DNA of 64,000 bases from Termitomyces sp. T153 (GCA_018296165.2 JACKQL020000011.1:620001-684000), one strand, 5' to 3'; numbered from the stretch's first letter, positions 35,957 to 49,816 are shown. Notes: generated by a model not told the origin, from the letters alone. Made by a program: numbers and translations.

Positions 35957-36620
35957 TCAGACGGGTTGGAATGCTGTGGAACGCTCGTAAGATTCGGGAA
36001 ACCGGGTAGAGATACCGTCCTCGATAGGCCGCGTGGTACTGGTCCAGTGAGCATATTCTTCGATCCAGTATTTGTCCAAGCTCATAAGACCACCCGGATA
36101 TTCTACAGCAGGGGCATATCTCGATAGGCACACATGAAAGCTCCGAAGCAGTTCCGCAATGAATTCGTCATTATCTTTCAGGGTGTGTAGATCCAACACC
36201 ACATCCATGACAAAGCGAGGGCGACGAGGTCGGGCCCTGGTTGAATCTTGAATCACCTGGTAAGCGTACCGAAGCAATAACTTAGTGTACAGTGATTTCC
36301 TGATGGGATCTTGCGTGGCTGACACACGGGGCCTAGGGCGTCTGCTGTGGCGAAGGATCCCATCGCGCATGTTTCCGCGTATAGTTCGTGTATTCAAAGG
36401 TGTGTGTCTGCTGCGACGTCTCGGTGGACGTGGAGGTATGTGTGTCAGATCCTGATCTCTGGCGGCGTAGAGCGGGCGTGTATGACGCACAAGATCCTTC
36501 GGACAGGGGCCCAGAAAGCATAGCCAGTGGGGTGTGGGCCTCTGAGCCCGTCGTGGTGTCATGATCATGGTTCAGAGGGGCAGTGCCAACCGAGGATCGT
36601 AGTCTGCGGCGCTGTGACAA
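35957..36620 (-). CDS. Doubtful hypothetical protein, two overlapping frames
   Basis: I do not recognise this product. One frame (start 36568) runs 203 codons to a stop at 35957; its C-terminal half (SLYTKLLLRYAYQVIQD, PRFVMDVVLDLHTLKDNDEF, LLRSFHVCLSRYAPAVEYPG) looks like a folded domain. A second frame (start 36620, stop 36333) overlaps its N-terminal part and is Ser/Thr/His-rich. The real gene probably begins in the second frame and shifts into the first through an intron or a frameshift, but no good donor-acceptor pair was found. Treat the N-terminus as unknown. Confidence 0.4.
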
Positions 36621-37538
36621 ATCCCCGTCATGTGAACTACTTCTATCGATGGAAAAGATGACGTGCTCATAAGCAATATACTTAACGGGTCTAAAGAGCA
36701 GAGCATCTCACCGTCTTACACCTCGGTTTGAGGGCTTGATCGCCGTACATGGATTTCCGGTGGCGATCGGAGACAGATTGTGCCAGAGATGCATGGAAAT
36801 AAGTATGTATGACAAGCGGGCTTGGTGTGGCGAAAGGTTGTGTAGATGGTTCGGGCGGCTGACGTGAAACTCTTACTGTCGAATCTGAAAATTTCAAACG
36901 AACCAGGAGTATACGGCAACAGTCTACAGCAGTGCTTTGGAATGCCCATTTCAAATGTAAAAGAGGCAGCGCTTAAGGAAATGTTAGTCAACGTGTAAGG
37001 CGCAGCTGATGCCTGAGACCGATCACATAGACGCGAACCTGGAATTTTCTATTATTGCTTGATGTACCTTATCCTCGATACAAATATGTAGAACAATGAC
37101 TCAACTCGTGTGATATTCTCTGGGAAAATTGAGTCAAAGAGTGTGAAATTTTGGCAGCGTGTGGACTTGCCTCGAAGGAGTGACTCAAAGACAGAGAAAG
37201 TTCCAGACTACTTTCCTAGTCATCTACACGGCGCTGGATTGTCTATTTGATGGGTAAAAACATGTTGCGACACACATCTTAAAGCTGTGCTCCAAATACA
37301 TATCAGAAACGGCCGCTTAACCAGGACTGTGATGTAATCTCATGAAGACACGTCGGCGCTCATGAAGACACGTTGATAACTGGGTTGAGTGTCGCTGGTA
37401 ACAGTGGACATTGTTTGAAACCGTGACGTCACGCGCATGATAGAAGGTAGAATGACGAGAACAGGATGATATTAATATCTGTACAAAAGGCGGTGCGAAG
37501 TATTTACTCCGTCCAGACCTCCATTCTGTTCTCATCCA
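36621..37538. other. Intergenic, nothing recognised
   Basis: This 918-bp gap precedes the stop of NDUFS8. The frames are short. A short direct repeat around catgaagacacgt occurs twice near 37340-37370. I see no gene. Confidence 0.45.
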
Positions 37539-38555
<1,017 letters not shown>

Positions 38556-38645
38556 GGTCAGCGTCGTCGGCGTTGCCAGCAGCGGCGAAGAGTTGGAAGC
38601 GTGACCCGGAATTGCAAGGGTCACGGCTGTCACGGCATCTGGCCA
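38556..38645. promoter_or_regulatory. 90-bp shared promoter, NDUFS8 and prefoldin 2
   Basis: Only 90 bp lie between divergent start codons of two housekeeping genes. The segment is GC-rich without a TATA box, which fits a bidirectional housekeeping promoter. No specific site can be assigned. Confidence 0.6.
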
Positions 38646-39214
38646 ATGACAGCGGCAGAAACTCAAAACATGTCCTCATCATCGCAAGCGTCCAAGGCAA
38701 AGGCAAAGGCGCCTGCTCTCTCAGATCACGGTCTGCATTCCCCTTTCTCTCGTTTTACAAGATTGTTCAATACATCCATCAGCCAGAGATACAGCAGACC
38801 TATCTCCGCATGCAGAATGAGCTGCAAGCTCTTGCGGGCAAGATAGGAGAGCTCGAGCAGCAGGCTGACGAGCATAGGTCAGTCGACGCCGTCATCTTCC
38901 CATCGCCGATTGTCTCATCCCCTTCCTATCCAGTCTCGTGCTTACTACCCTCAACGACGCGTTGGAGGAAGAGCCTGATCGCAAATGCTTCCGCCTTATC
39001 GGTGGTGTCCTTGTGGAGCGGACGGTAAAAGACGTTGTCCCTACACTCGTCACAACCCGTGATGGGGTCTGTTGTGCCCACTATCCCCCGGTCTCTGTAG
39101 TCTAATCCTGTTTGGCAGATACGCAGAGCTGTCACAAACCTAACGGAGCAGTACAAGTCCAAAGAGCAAGATCTCGACGCATTCAAGCAGGAATACAATA
39201 TTCGTCCCATCTAG
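38646..39214 (+). CDS. GIM4: Prefoldin subunit 2
   Basis: This is a beta-type prefoldin subunit that helps deliver unfolded actin and tubulin to the CCT chaperonin in the cytosol. Exon 1 (38646 on) gives MTAAETQNMSSSSQASKAKA and a short Ala/Lys segment. A GTCTGC donor and a CAGCCAG acceptor join it to EIQQTYLRMQNELQALAGKI and GELEQQADEH. The next exons give SLVLTTLNDALEEEPDRKCF, RLIGGVLVERTVKDVVPTLV and finally LTEQYKSKEQDLDAFKQEYN followed by a stop at 39212-39214. Two coiled-coil helices flank the beta region as in other prefoldins. An alternative first Met (MSSSSQ) is eight codons in. Confidence 0.9.
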
Positions 39215-39693
39215 ACCTTGCTCGTTTCGCACAATGCCCGGGCTGGTTCGAAATGGCGTCTTGTTTGATCACGCAGTGCAAACCTAATATGCTCTGTTCT
39301 TGGCATCGCCGCTCTTTGCTCGACTGCATGTGTCCAGGTCGTAGCTTGACAGTCTGTCAAATGATACGTCTTTTCATCTTTCCATGCATGGGATTGTAGA
39401 AAAACACATGAAGATGTCATCGTGATCATCGATTCTTTTGCTCTACCAAATTCAACTGAACAAACTGCTTACAGCGTTTAGAGTCTTCCTTTCTGAAATT
39501 GTATTTTAATTGCGTCGAGATAATATTGCAATAGACTTGTCAGATGGTACAATCAGTCTTGTTATGCCCGAATTCACCATATGATGATCGCGGGAAAATT
39601 ATTTGCGAGTGCATCTCTACTTTCGAGCTCTCACAATCCCAAAGGTCCCTGCTTGCTCTTGAGCTCGCATCCCACGCTCTTTTTTCAATTTTA
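39215..39693. other. Intergenic, upstream of CAP gene
   Basis: This 479-bp gap contains no gene I can support. It should hold the terminator of prefoldin 2 and the promoter of the CAP gene, both on the + strand. Confidence 0.4.
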
Positions 39694-40383
39694 ATGATAT
39701 TCCTCGCTCTCTCTCCATTTGTGATCGCAATATTATTGCCCGTTGTCTATGCCTTTGGTCACAGTCATACGTCCGCAGTTCACTCACTCGAAAGACGCGG
39801 ATCCCCTGCCCAAATTTTTACCTTCCTTACTGCCCATAACGTAATCCGAAAAGCCCATAACGCCACCGCACTTACCTGGTCCCCCGCCTATGCCGCAAAG
39901 GCGGAACTCTGGGCTGATGCTTGCAACTTCAAACTTACAGAAGGAACGCTCGACGAAATCCCGTACGGAGAGCTTCATACTGCCGCGACCGGTTTTTTCG
40001 ATATCACTACTGCGATCGGACAGTTTGCCAAAGATAAAGGTATGTTGTTCGCCTCCGGTCGAATACGATCACAAGCCGTTACTCATCCATATTTGACGAT
40101 TGTGCGCTTGCAGATAGTTACAACCCGGCGAAGCCAACGTTTAACCATTTCACGCAGGTCGTGTGGAAGTCAACGACAGAGGTTGGCTGTGCTCGAGCGA
40201 CGTGTAGCGACCTCTTCGGCCACCAAACTGGTGTAGCGACGTACTATGTGTGTTTGTACAACCCCGCAGGCAATGTCATCGGGAAAGCTGCGTAAGTTTT
40301 TTATCAGTCATATTATACGATGCTCCCCTGCGATCGAAACAATTGATCACATTTCTAGTGACAACGTTCAACTGTTGCTATGA
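39694..40383 (+). CDS. Secreted CAP/PR-1 family protein
   Basis: This is a CAP-superfamily (SCP/PR-1) secreted protein; fungal members bind sterols or lipids, but the role of this one is unknown. The start at 39694 gives a signal peptide (MIFLALSPFVIAILLPVVYA). The domain reads FLTAHNVIRKAHNATALTWS, AYAAKAELWADACNF, YGELHTAATGF and AIGQFAKDK. After an intron it continues SYNPAKPTFNHFTQVVWKST and EVGCARATC, then YYVCLYNPAGNVIGKAA, and a final intron gives DNVQLLL with a stop at 40381-40383. HFTQVVWKST and YVCLYNPAGNV are the two CAP signature blocks, and the cysteines for disulfides are present. Confidence 0.92.
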
Positions 40384-40901
40384 ACTTTCGTGACAGTACC
40401 TCATCAAATACCCCATCTATCACCCGACATACCATCAGAACACCATTCTCGACGCGGCATAGCTTCGCTGATGTTTTTAGCATCAATAACTCCAATCGTA
40501 ATTAAACCTGCCCTGGGGGCCACCTTCATTAGAAGTTGATATTCGAGATTGACTTAAATTGTATACCATCTTGACTTGTATTCTTACCTTTAAACGTTAT
40601 ACGTTTTATTGACACTGTCAATCTCATGTCCCTACTTTTGACATATACGGTCCATTTATGTACGAGCTTGAATATTTTCAGCGGATCAAACGGCGGAGAA
40701 TTAGTGGGTGTAAGGACCGGTAACCGGGCCTTGAACCGACGTTCATGACCGATGTGGCGTCGAAATATTAGGGACATGTGAATGAGGATATCATCAAAGG
40801 GTTACAATACGTTTGTTTGAGTACCTCGAAGCAAAGGAGATGGAGTATGTAGTCATTCACGTGCAGTGTGACGAGTCTAGAATCATTGGATTTCTTCAAG
40901 T
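40384..40901. other. Convergent spacer, nothing recognised
   Basis: This 518-bp region lies between two converging genes and should hold both 3' ends. I see no open frame of interest. Confidence 0.45.
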
Positions 40902-43765
40902 TCAAGCCCTCGATCGCCATAGATCTGTACTATCCATAGCAGGGCCTTGCTCACTTTTCGAGTTATCATCAGAATGTCTCGGACCGTACGGATTACGGGT
41001 CTGTCCATAAGAGGTCGAGGAGCCTGTAGCGCTGCGTCCGTCCGCCCTCCACCCACGCCCTCCCCTAGTATTCCTAGAGGAGTGATAACTTCTTTCTGCC
41101 AAATATTGAGCAAACGCTTCCGTCTGGGCCGGTAAACTCCCGCGCGAACGCCGAGCATGACCGTAACCTAGTAACTCATCTTCGGGCTTCGGACCGCTTT
41201 CGAGGGAAACATCTTGAGCAGCTGCTCCACTGAACCAATCAGTGGAGGTCGAGCGGTTCGGATGAAATTCTCGTCCTGATAGGTACGAGGGACTTGCGTT
41301 CCGAGTTACGTGATAGCTGTTACCATCAATAACAGGTTTCGAGGAAGTACATGCGTCTGATGCATCAGCCAAATACGGTGCTTGATTACGTGCTCGGTTT
41401 TGTGGTACCCTAAGAGGAAGCCAGTCCTCAGCGGTATGCTGAACCGGAAGCCAATCGCTAGCTAGACCGTAGGAGGCGTTATTCAAGGTGTGATTTTCTT
41501 GAGATTGAGAAGCCAAAGACAAATCGGGTTTAGAATCAAGAGAGTAGCAGGATGGGGCGGCAATTTGAGGGTTGTTGATCATTTGAATTCGAATGTCACG
41601 GAAAGAGTATGCGTCAGAACGCGACTTAGGTGTCGAGGCTTTTCCGGCAGACGTCTCTGGATCTCTTTGGGGTTGAATATTGTTGTGTGGAACCGAGCGA
41701 CTCAATCCGTTGAACCTCTTATTGAAAGCTTCACCGGAATTTTCTACAGCGCGATGTTCAATAGGTAAAATGCTCAGACAGGGCGTTTATAGATACCTGC
41801 TAACTGTTTCCAGTTAGAACCAGACGAAGCTGTATGGTTTCCCCGGTCAGACGTCGCTGACTCTTTACCTAGGTATCTCAAGGTAGCCGTGTTGATTTCG
41901 GAGACCTGTTGCTTGTGGACCCGGCGAGATGTTCTGCGTTGTTCCGGAATAGGGTCAATGAGGTGAGGCAAGATAATGTGTCGACCTAATCGGTCCGATC
42001 CCGACGTGGATGGTGCCTGCTGATACGTATCGTTACTGTCAGCCGACACATCTGTGGCGTTCGGTATGTCCTCCGGAACGTCGTTACACAAATTGGCGCC
42101 GGCTGGTACCCACTTATTAGATATTTCTCGACGTGCGCCAACATCGGAGTGTCCTGAAGAAATAATCAATGAGGTAGCACTGTAGTTAGCTGCTGAGGGT
42201 CCATAATCTGAGTCTTGCATCCGGAACGTCGAGGCGCTTGTATCCTTGCTGCCATCTCGAAAGTCATTTGTCCACGCTTTCGAAAGGGCAAATAATCGTT
42301 CTGTGTGAGGAACACCGGCGGGCCGATCATGTTTATGATTTCCCTTCTGTGATGGAGGTTCATGACGCCTATCTCTCAAATCTAATGGAGAGCTGCTATC
42401 TCGACGAGCGCCCCGAGACGAGCTGTTAACGGAACTACTTTTGGTTCCGCGGTTACGCCGTGCTTTGTTGGGCTTGTAAGAAACGTAGTCATCATTGCTG
42501 AATGTTGCAGTGTCGAGTGGTGCCGCGGCCCAATGTGGTCTATCAGGATGGTGCAGACTTGGCGAGAGTGGTCGGTCCATTTTTGGGCTAGAAATCTGTT
42601 GTTGACGTGGTTTAGGAAGGGGATGCTTAAGAATTTCTTTCGCAAGTTCCGGATACTTCTTAGCGAGCTACGTTGGTGTTGTCAAAATGTGAACTAAGAA
42701 TGTTCGAGCGATACGAACATTCGTTGCGTCTGCGTAGGTTGTAACTAGAAGCGGAAGGTCCTTTGCTATAACAGTGACCGAAGATGCGTTACACTCACGC
42801 GACTCTTGAACGTGAGCCAGCTGGGTAGCGAGATGTATAAGCAAATTTGTCAAATAACTGCAAAAGAATTGAGAATCAGGAGTACCTCTGTCTTGTGAGT
42901 TTCGGGGTTGGTATGCATCTGTTCGACTTCCAACGATCTTCGTGAATCATGGGCGGATTCAACAGAGGGAATCAGGCTAGGGCACACAAGAATGTTCGTC
43001 ACGGTCGAGCCAAGTTGGGAAAATTGTTCTTCCATCTAAGAAATACCAAAGTCAAATTAAACCGCGTGGATCGAGGAAGAAAAAGGTCGAGAATCGCAAC
43101 TGATTTCTCGAGCTTCAAATCATTGGAATGTCGGCCCAATATTGCTTCATTTTCTCGAGACGTAGATCCAACCTGAAGAGGTATAATCGTTAGCCGTACG
43201 GCTGACGTCAGTTAGAATATATGCACAGTGTACCTCATTTCCTTTCCGATGGGCAACAAATTCTGTATTCACCTTGGACAGGTCGGTAGCAAGTTCGGGC
43301 ACATTAGCTGAATTCAAAGGAATGTCAAAAGTGTCAGGGAGTTCAGAATCCGACAGCGGAGATGAACCATGGTATATGCATGGCTCTGGAGAGACGGAAC
43401 GATCTGTTTGAGCACAAGATGCGGAAATCTGCGAGTCTATTGACTACTGAAAGCGCTGGCAAACCGAAAAGATGCGATGCTTACACTGAACAAGTCTATT
43501 TCATGAGCTGGGGCTAGGATAGACGTATGACTACCCTCAGTCTTTATCTGATGTACGGTAGAATGTCAGATGTGCTCCTGGACAAACAGCTATATCTCCG
43601 TACCATTTGGCCAGATGACTCTTTGGTCAAAAAATTCTATTGACGACGTCAAGAGAATTCAATGACAAGCACGATAGTCAACACCTCATCAATGGTTGAG
43701 TCACATTGGGACTCCTGTACAATGCTACGAACGTCAACAGACGACTCGCCTACGACGTCGTCCAT
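40902..43765 (-). CDS. Large hypothetical protein with Arg/Gly-rich tail
   Basis: I do not recognise this protein. The start at 43765 gives MDDVVGESSVDVRSIVQESQ and several short exons follow (for example NFLTKESSGQM, then IKTEGSHTSILAPAHEIDLF). A helical region contains MEEQFSQLGSTVTNILV. Then comes LAKKYPELAKEILKHPLPKP, which opens the long Ser/Arg/His-rich exon 41774-42600. An intron (about 41719-41772) joins QLAGI-type sequence to ENSGEAFNKRFNGLSRS, and the last exon ends with RNTRGGRGWRADGRS and a stop at 40902-40904. The product is mostly polar and probably disordered. The Arg-Gly tail is compatible with RNA binding, but that is only a guess. Exon joints in 42,650-43,600 are incomplete. 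Confidence 0.65.
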
Positions 43766-44371
43766 CGCAGGGAGAAGAAAAAGCGAAGTGCCGATATAGT
43801 GAGTCGACAAAAAGAACGACGCTATATAGCAGCTGAGATGACGGGGACTGAAGTAAGGTGGAAGACCTAATTATAGACCGCGACTTCTTTGCGATTACAA
43901 GCGTTTTGGTTTATACCTTCCTAAATCGATTTAAAACTTGGGACTTGGCTGATTTCTTAGTGATCATGTTCAGTCCAATCTAGGAGCTATTTTCTTGGAT
44001 TTCGGCGCTGTACTGATGCACGCTACGATGAGCCTTTTTTTTTCAAAGAAGACGATCGAAAGGAAAAGCCTAAGTAATCCGTGTTGCAACTCTTTCCTTT
44101 TTCTCTTTTTACAACCATATAGAAGACCGGCACAATGACCTGAGACGGGTAACAAGACAGACACGGTGTGATGAACAAGAAGTATCGATTCGTTAGCGGT
44201 CCAAAACACATGAGGTTCGAGCAAGTCAAATGGACGTCTGCCACAGAGGTATGGAAATGCAAAATGACTTCGTTGCGCGGGGTGGTTGGGTTACGACAGA
44301 TGATCCTCCTTTCGTCGCTTTGATTTACATGAGATCTTTGACATTCTGGAAGAAATCAGGTGACGAACTAG
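43766..44371. other. Intergenic, nothing recognised
   Basis: This 606-bp gap has normal CpG content. Two short overlapping minus frames (43970-44262) have no family resemblance. It is the last ordinary spacer before the repeat nest. Confidence 0.4.
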
Positions 44372-44578
44372 TTATTCCTTCATCTTTGGTTCCTCTTGTA
44401 ACGCGTCTCGCAGTTTTTGTAGCTGAACAGTCACTGCTGTATTTCCTCCTTGGGCTGCTGAGCTACGTTCCTGGAAATCGTCGATGAAACTTTCGAGAAG
44501 TCTTTGTGTGTCTTTGACATTGACTGGTTGCGAATAAACTGGCTGGAGACGAACAGGCGGATGAAGAGGTGTGTCCAT
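44372..44578 (-). CDS. Short conserved-looking protein, 68 residues
   Basis: The start at 44578 gives MDTPLHPPVRLQPVYSQPVN followed by a predicted helix (VKDTQRLLESFIDDFQERSS) and a second one (VTVQLQKLRDALQEE). The protein ends PKMKE with a stop at 44372-44374. The even spacing of hydrophobic residues suggests a real helical protein rather than a chance frame. It lies at the very edge of the gene island, about 110 bp from CpG-poor repeat DNA. I cannot name it; it could be a complete small subunit or a first exon. Confidence 0.5.
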   Translation of the reverse strand: MDTPLHPPVRLQPVYSQPVNVKDTQRLLESFIDDFQERSSAAQGGNTAVTVQLQKLRDALQEEPKMKE

Positions 44579-44689
44579 AGTTATTGGGCGAGTCTGGTCG
44601 ACCGCATGCCACAATTGGCAATTGCACCAAGCCAAATTTACGATTTGACCGTCACGTGTGCACCAAGATTAGATCGAAAAAGCACAGCA

Positions 44690-47600
44690 CAGGGCGATAA
44701 GATTAAGTATGTTTGTCTGGTGAGTACCCTCACCTACGGAATGGGGAGCTTGTTGCATCTGAATAAACACGCAATGTCTGGTCACAAGATTTCAATGCAA
44801 CTACTCATTAACTATATATTTTCTAAGATCCATTCCATAAGTATTGAGAGGAAATCCAGATGCTAATATTGTCCTCTCTCAACATTTTCATTGCCTCTGT
44901 TTCTTCTCCACATTGAAGTTGACCGATCCCAAATGGAGTGCAAAAAGCCAATCCTTTAAGTTTTTTTAACATGGGCAATGGTAACAAGGGTAAGTCCTGG
45001 TGAGAAATCTTTGCATCCTAGATCAATTGTAACTTGATTAAGAGTAAGACCCTGGCTTTTGTGAATAGCAATGGCCCAAGCCAGTGTCAAGGGAAACTGT
45101 TGACAAGAAAGCTGATTTTATGTGTAGTCAAGTACCACTGTGACACTTTTTTCTGCTTTTTGGTGCATAGCAGTGTTCAAAGCCCAATATCAAAAGCAAG
45201 GATGTTGAGCAAAGTGACCACCCTCAAGCTGAATGAGATGAGCTGCCCATCCCTCCATTGCCACATCTATATCATGTGTTGCTGAGATATCTCCTTCTCC
45301 AGTGCAAAAAAGTGTTGGAAATACATCAATTGCAATGCCTCATGTTGTATATTCATTGATAGGAGTGGATATTAGGCATAGTCAGGATTACAGGCCCATC
45401 ATTGTTAAAGACAGCATCATCTAATTGACACATATCAGGATTTTGATGATCAATATTTTCTTGTGCAGAATTTTGTAGTTGCTCCATTTCAGTCTCTTGT
45501 ATATGCATATTGGGAATAAATCCACCACAAAAAACAGGCTCTTGATCATTTGTAATGTTTCCATTATGGGTTGCACAGCTTACAGTTCACACTCTGTAAG
45601 TCAAAACCAGTCATGATTAAGTCTATGAAGTATGAAGTAAGATGCTGCCTTACATAATTATTATAATTGTATTACAGGTAGCATCATGTGGTGCTACTAT
45701 ATTTTCATGATATAATAATAAGTACTGTATAGTAGTATATACTTAAGGGCAAGTAATGGGTGCTCCATTACATACTCCCCTTTTGAGTCTGTCAATGGAC
45801 TCACAAGAATAGGACAAAGAGAAAAAAAGGGTGGGATATGGTGTCTCACCTGTGAGTTCACTGGGACCCTGTAGTAGAGTCCCTGCATTGGTTGCATTGG
45901 TAAGCTCAGGTAGTCCTACAGGCAAAGATGGGCAGAATAATAGTCTGGTGCATTGCCCTAACACATGCTGGAAGGCATAAATAGGCACTCAGCTTGCTTG
46001 CATGTGATTATTGTATTGTGAAGTACAGATAGTAGTTTAGCTGGCCCATTTGTCCATCTGAGAGGATGATGCTTCCTCACTACTCACTATGTCAGCCCAG
46101 TGCTCTGATACAACATTGGTCATATCACTAGAGCCAATTGTTCTGGTCTCAGGTGCAATGGGGGTAGCAACATGAATCACTACAGTTGCATCCAAAGGGC
46201 TAGGGATGATGAGATCTGTCATCTCTGGACTGGCATTGGTGGGAGCATAAGGCTTGTTGACATAGTCCAATTTCCATGGACTTCTCACTGGTTGTGTTCT
46301 TCAAGGATGTGACTGGATTGGCAGATGAGCCAGGAGTAGCCCCTACAACAGCTGATAAAGGCCCCACTTCAGTTGGAGCTGTGCCCAATGGCAGGGAGAC
46401 AGAAAATGACTCCTCTGCTTCATTCAAGGTGGCATTCACTACCTCCCCAGGTTGTTGCAGGAGGTGAGTGTAAATGGCCAACTCCTCATAGTGCAGCTGA
46501 ATGGCTGCACATAGTGGGAATTGACCATGGCTCTCTTGAAGTTGGAGGAGCACTCTGAAGTGCTCTTGGTCATCAGCAGTGTGGGTGTACCACCTAATGT
46601 ATTTGGCTAAGGTGGGAGGTATGCCTATATGCCTGAGTTGACAATAACATTCATTGTTGACTCATGTGAACAGGTCAGTGTGCAAGGTGCTCCCAGACCA
46701 GTGGTGATACAAAAAGTGTATGCCAAAGATATATGCATGGTTCACTCATTGATATGCCTGTCTCATACTGTGAGACAGGACAAAGTATAATAAAGCTAGA
46801 AATGACCAAGTATACCAATAAAAAGCTGAAAACTGTAAGCTTTATATGCTGAAAACTGTAGGCATTGGGTACATACCTAGTAGAACACCAAAGAACCCAG
46901 AACATGCACTACAAATGATGCCAGCAGAGCTGTAATGTTGAAACCAAAAGAACTAAGTATGATCATGTGCTGGTGGCTGATCAATGGCTGTGCTTGCACT
47001 CCAGCTAGAAACCTAACTGATACCAAGAACAGCCATGGGCACCTATTGCAATGATACTCCTCTCAACACCTTAGTAACATGCCTTTCCCTATACCAGGCC
47101 ATCCAGAACCAAGTTGTCAACTATATCCAATGGCACACAGACTGTTGGGAGGCTTTTAATGGGGGGAAAAGGCATGTGGAAGAACATGAAGTCAGTAGGT
47201 AGTGAATCACACCAAACAGTGTGTCATACCAAGCTGGTCAACCAATAAGGGCATGACACCAAGAAAGACCATGCAGTACAATGATGAGATGGTATGGATA
47301 GCACAACGGTCCATACACAAGCAATGGGCTATGAAAGAGGAAGGATTTTGAAAGAAAAATCAAGCAATCTACATACCACGGCTCAGAGACACTCCAGGGA
47401 GCAGTTCTCTTAGGCTTATAAGTAATAGTTGCTTCAAGTTTGAGTTAATATTACTATTTGAGCCCTTTCTAAAGCACAAGACAATTTCAAGCTAGTGAAC
47501 AAATGTTGGTCAATAATACTCAGTCTGTAGAATAGACTCATATTGGTATAGTACTACTTGTTGGTCAATAATACTATACCAATCATGAGTCTTGGTATTT

Positions 47601-47800
47601 CTACTATAAGTTAGATTTGGCACATCTCAGTCTGTGTAGAATAAACTGAGGTGTGTCCAATCTCCAATCTGACCCTATAGGCATGACTGCACAGCTGTCA
47701 TACCTCACCTTCCTAATCTATCCTCTGTGTCCAGTGCAGCTCCTGTCCAACACTTCTCCTGAGCCAGTGGACACATTAGTTGTTGCATAGCCTTAGTGCT
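44690..47800. repeat. CpG-depleted decayed repeat DNA
   Basis: CpG falls sharply from about 44,690 and stays low. Frames are short and broken. One minus frame (46200-46553, with FPLCAAIQLHYEELAIYTHL) looks protein-like and may be a decayed element-associated protein, but I cannot assign it. A motif tgttggtcaataatact occurs twice near 47,510-47,575 and may belong to a decayed LTR of the neighbouring copia element. Confidence 0.6.
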
Positions 47801-47829
47801 CAGCAAAACCTGAGATGTTGGGGCCTTGG

Positions 47830-49811
47830 CAAGGCCTTTGTGAATAAGTTGGCTATGTTTTTGTCACTTGGAATGTATGCAAGGTCAATGTGTCCATGTT
47901 TGACATGTTGGCATATGTAGTCATGACATATGTCAATGTGTTTCATATGGTTGTGGTTTTGCTTATTTTCCACAATGGCAATGGAGCTGTTGTTGTCGCC
48001 TCACACTTTTGCTGGAAAGGGTACCTCAAAACCAATCTCCCCCAATGCTGCAAACATCCACTTGATGTGCTCCCCTGCCTTCCCCCAAGTAATGTATTCT
48101 GCCTTGGTCATGGATGTTGATACTGTGTCCTGGTACTTTGAGCTCCAGCATGTTGGTCCTCCCACCTAAATGAACACTCCACCCAATATTGATCTACACA
48201 TGTTGGGATCAGCCACAAAGTCTGAGTTGTAGAAGCCATATAGTGTATGGTTGAGGCAGCCATCTCCTCCATACCTGATCTTGTAGTGTAGTGTCACTTT
48301 AATATATTAGAGGAGGTGCTTTATGGCCTGTGAGTGCACTTTCCCAGGGTTCTTCATGAATCTGCTGAGCAATGTCATGGTGAATGCAATGTCAGGTCAT
48401 GTTCCAACCTGCACATACATGAAGGATCCAAGTACCTCGTTGTAGGGTTCATCTTGCATGAAGTACTCATCCTCAGGGCTGGTGGTGCACTGTGATCTGC
48501 TCAGGACCATGCTGGGTGGGAGCAGGGTATACTTTGGCTTGCAGTCAGACATCCCATAGTATTCCAAGATTCTTTTAAGGTACTCCTCCTGGTTGAGTGT
48601 GAGTGTCTTTGTCTTGTAGTCATGCATAATGCAGATTCTCAGCACAAAGTGTATGTTTTCCATATCCTTGATCTTGAATTTCTTGCCCAGCTCCTTGCAT
48701 GCTTGCTCTGACTCCTCCTTTGATGACAACATTTCCATGGTATTATTCATGTATGCACTTGTGACAGTGTATTCCCCATTTGCTTATCCTTGATCTGACT
48801 GCTTGGTCTGCTTCTAATCTTTTGTAGCCCAACCTCATCATGTCCTCATCTAATGTTCTCTACCAATTGTTCTCTGCATCTATAATCCTGTATATTGCCT
48901 TGTTTAATGCCACCACTAAGTTCTTTTCATCATCCTCTATTTTCCCCATCTCATCCATGTTGTCACTCCCTCTAACTCAACAACCTCCTGCAATCTTCAT
49001 ATGGAAAACTTTACTTGGTTTTTTTGCATAGCTCTCTGGCTGCTTCATGAGGATTAGTGCCTGCATGGGAGCATTTAGATATGTGCTCACATAGTCAATT
49101 TGCCATAATTCATAGTTCATCACTGCATCAATTGAGAGGTTCATGCATAGCAACTTATAGTGCATGATGGACATGTATGTCACAAAGGAATCAATGTCAG
49201 GAATTTGTGTGAACCCTTTTGCCACAAGCTGTGCCTTTCTTGCTACAACTCTCTCATTCTGATTGTATTTGAGGGCAAAAGTCCATCTGTTCCTCATTGT
49301 CCTCACACCAGGGGGTCTTAGTACTAACCTCCACACCTTTCTCTCATACATTTGCTGCATCTCCCTGTCCATCAGTACTAACCTCTACACCTTCCTCTTA
49401 TACATTTGTTGCATCTTGCTGTCCATCAGCTCCTTTGACAAGTCTGGCCATGTCATCACTTCACTGTATGTTCTTGGCACCCACTTTTCTTTGTCCATTT
49501 GCTTTGCCTCCACTTTTGTTCCAACTGCAAGCTGCACTTTGTTTCCCTTGACATCATCTTTGAAATTCCTGGACATGCATGTAGGAGTCAGGTTTTGTGT
49601 GGATCTGGCAGGTGGCAATGGTGGCATGGGTGGTGCTGGTTCCTCACACAATCTTGCTGAATGATGTGGTGCCTCTGTGGCAGGCATTAGTAGCAGTTCT
49701 GCATGCTCCATTTCTCTCTCATTTTTGTCTCTGCTCTAATTGAAGTCAGGTCAATCATTTGGGGTTGGTGGTCTTGTGTCAGGGACTAAGTTGGTGCCTT
49801 GTAGGTTGTTG
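47830..49811 (-). pseudogene. Copia reverse transcriptase and RNase H remnant
   Basis: The RT fingers and palm are readable in 48,977-49,711 and the thumb plus RNase H in 47,830-48,750, but in several frames with stops. At about 48,743-48,760 the expected Tyr-x-Asp-Asp active site reads AYMNNTM, so both catalytic aspartates appear changed to asparagine. Each change fits a G-to-A (C-to-T on the other strand) mutation. The enzyme cannot be active. Confidence 0.8.
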
Positions 49812-49816
49812 GCTGC

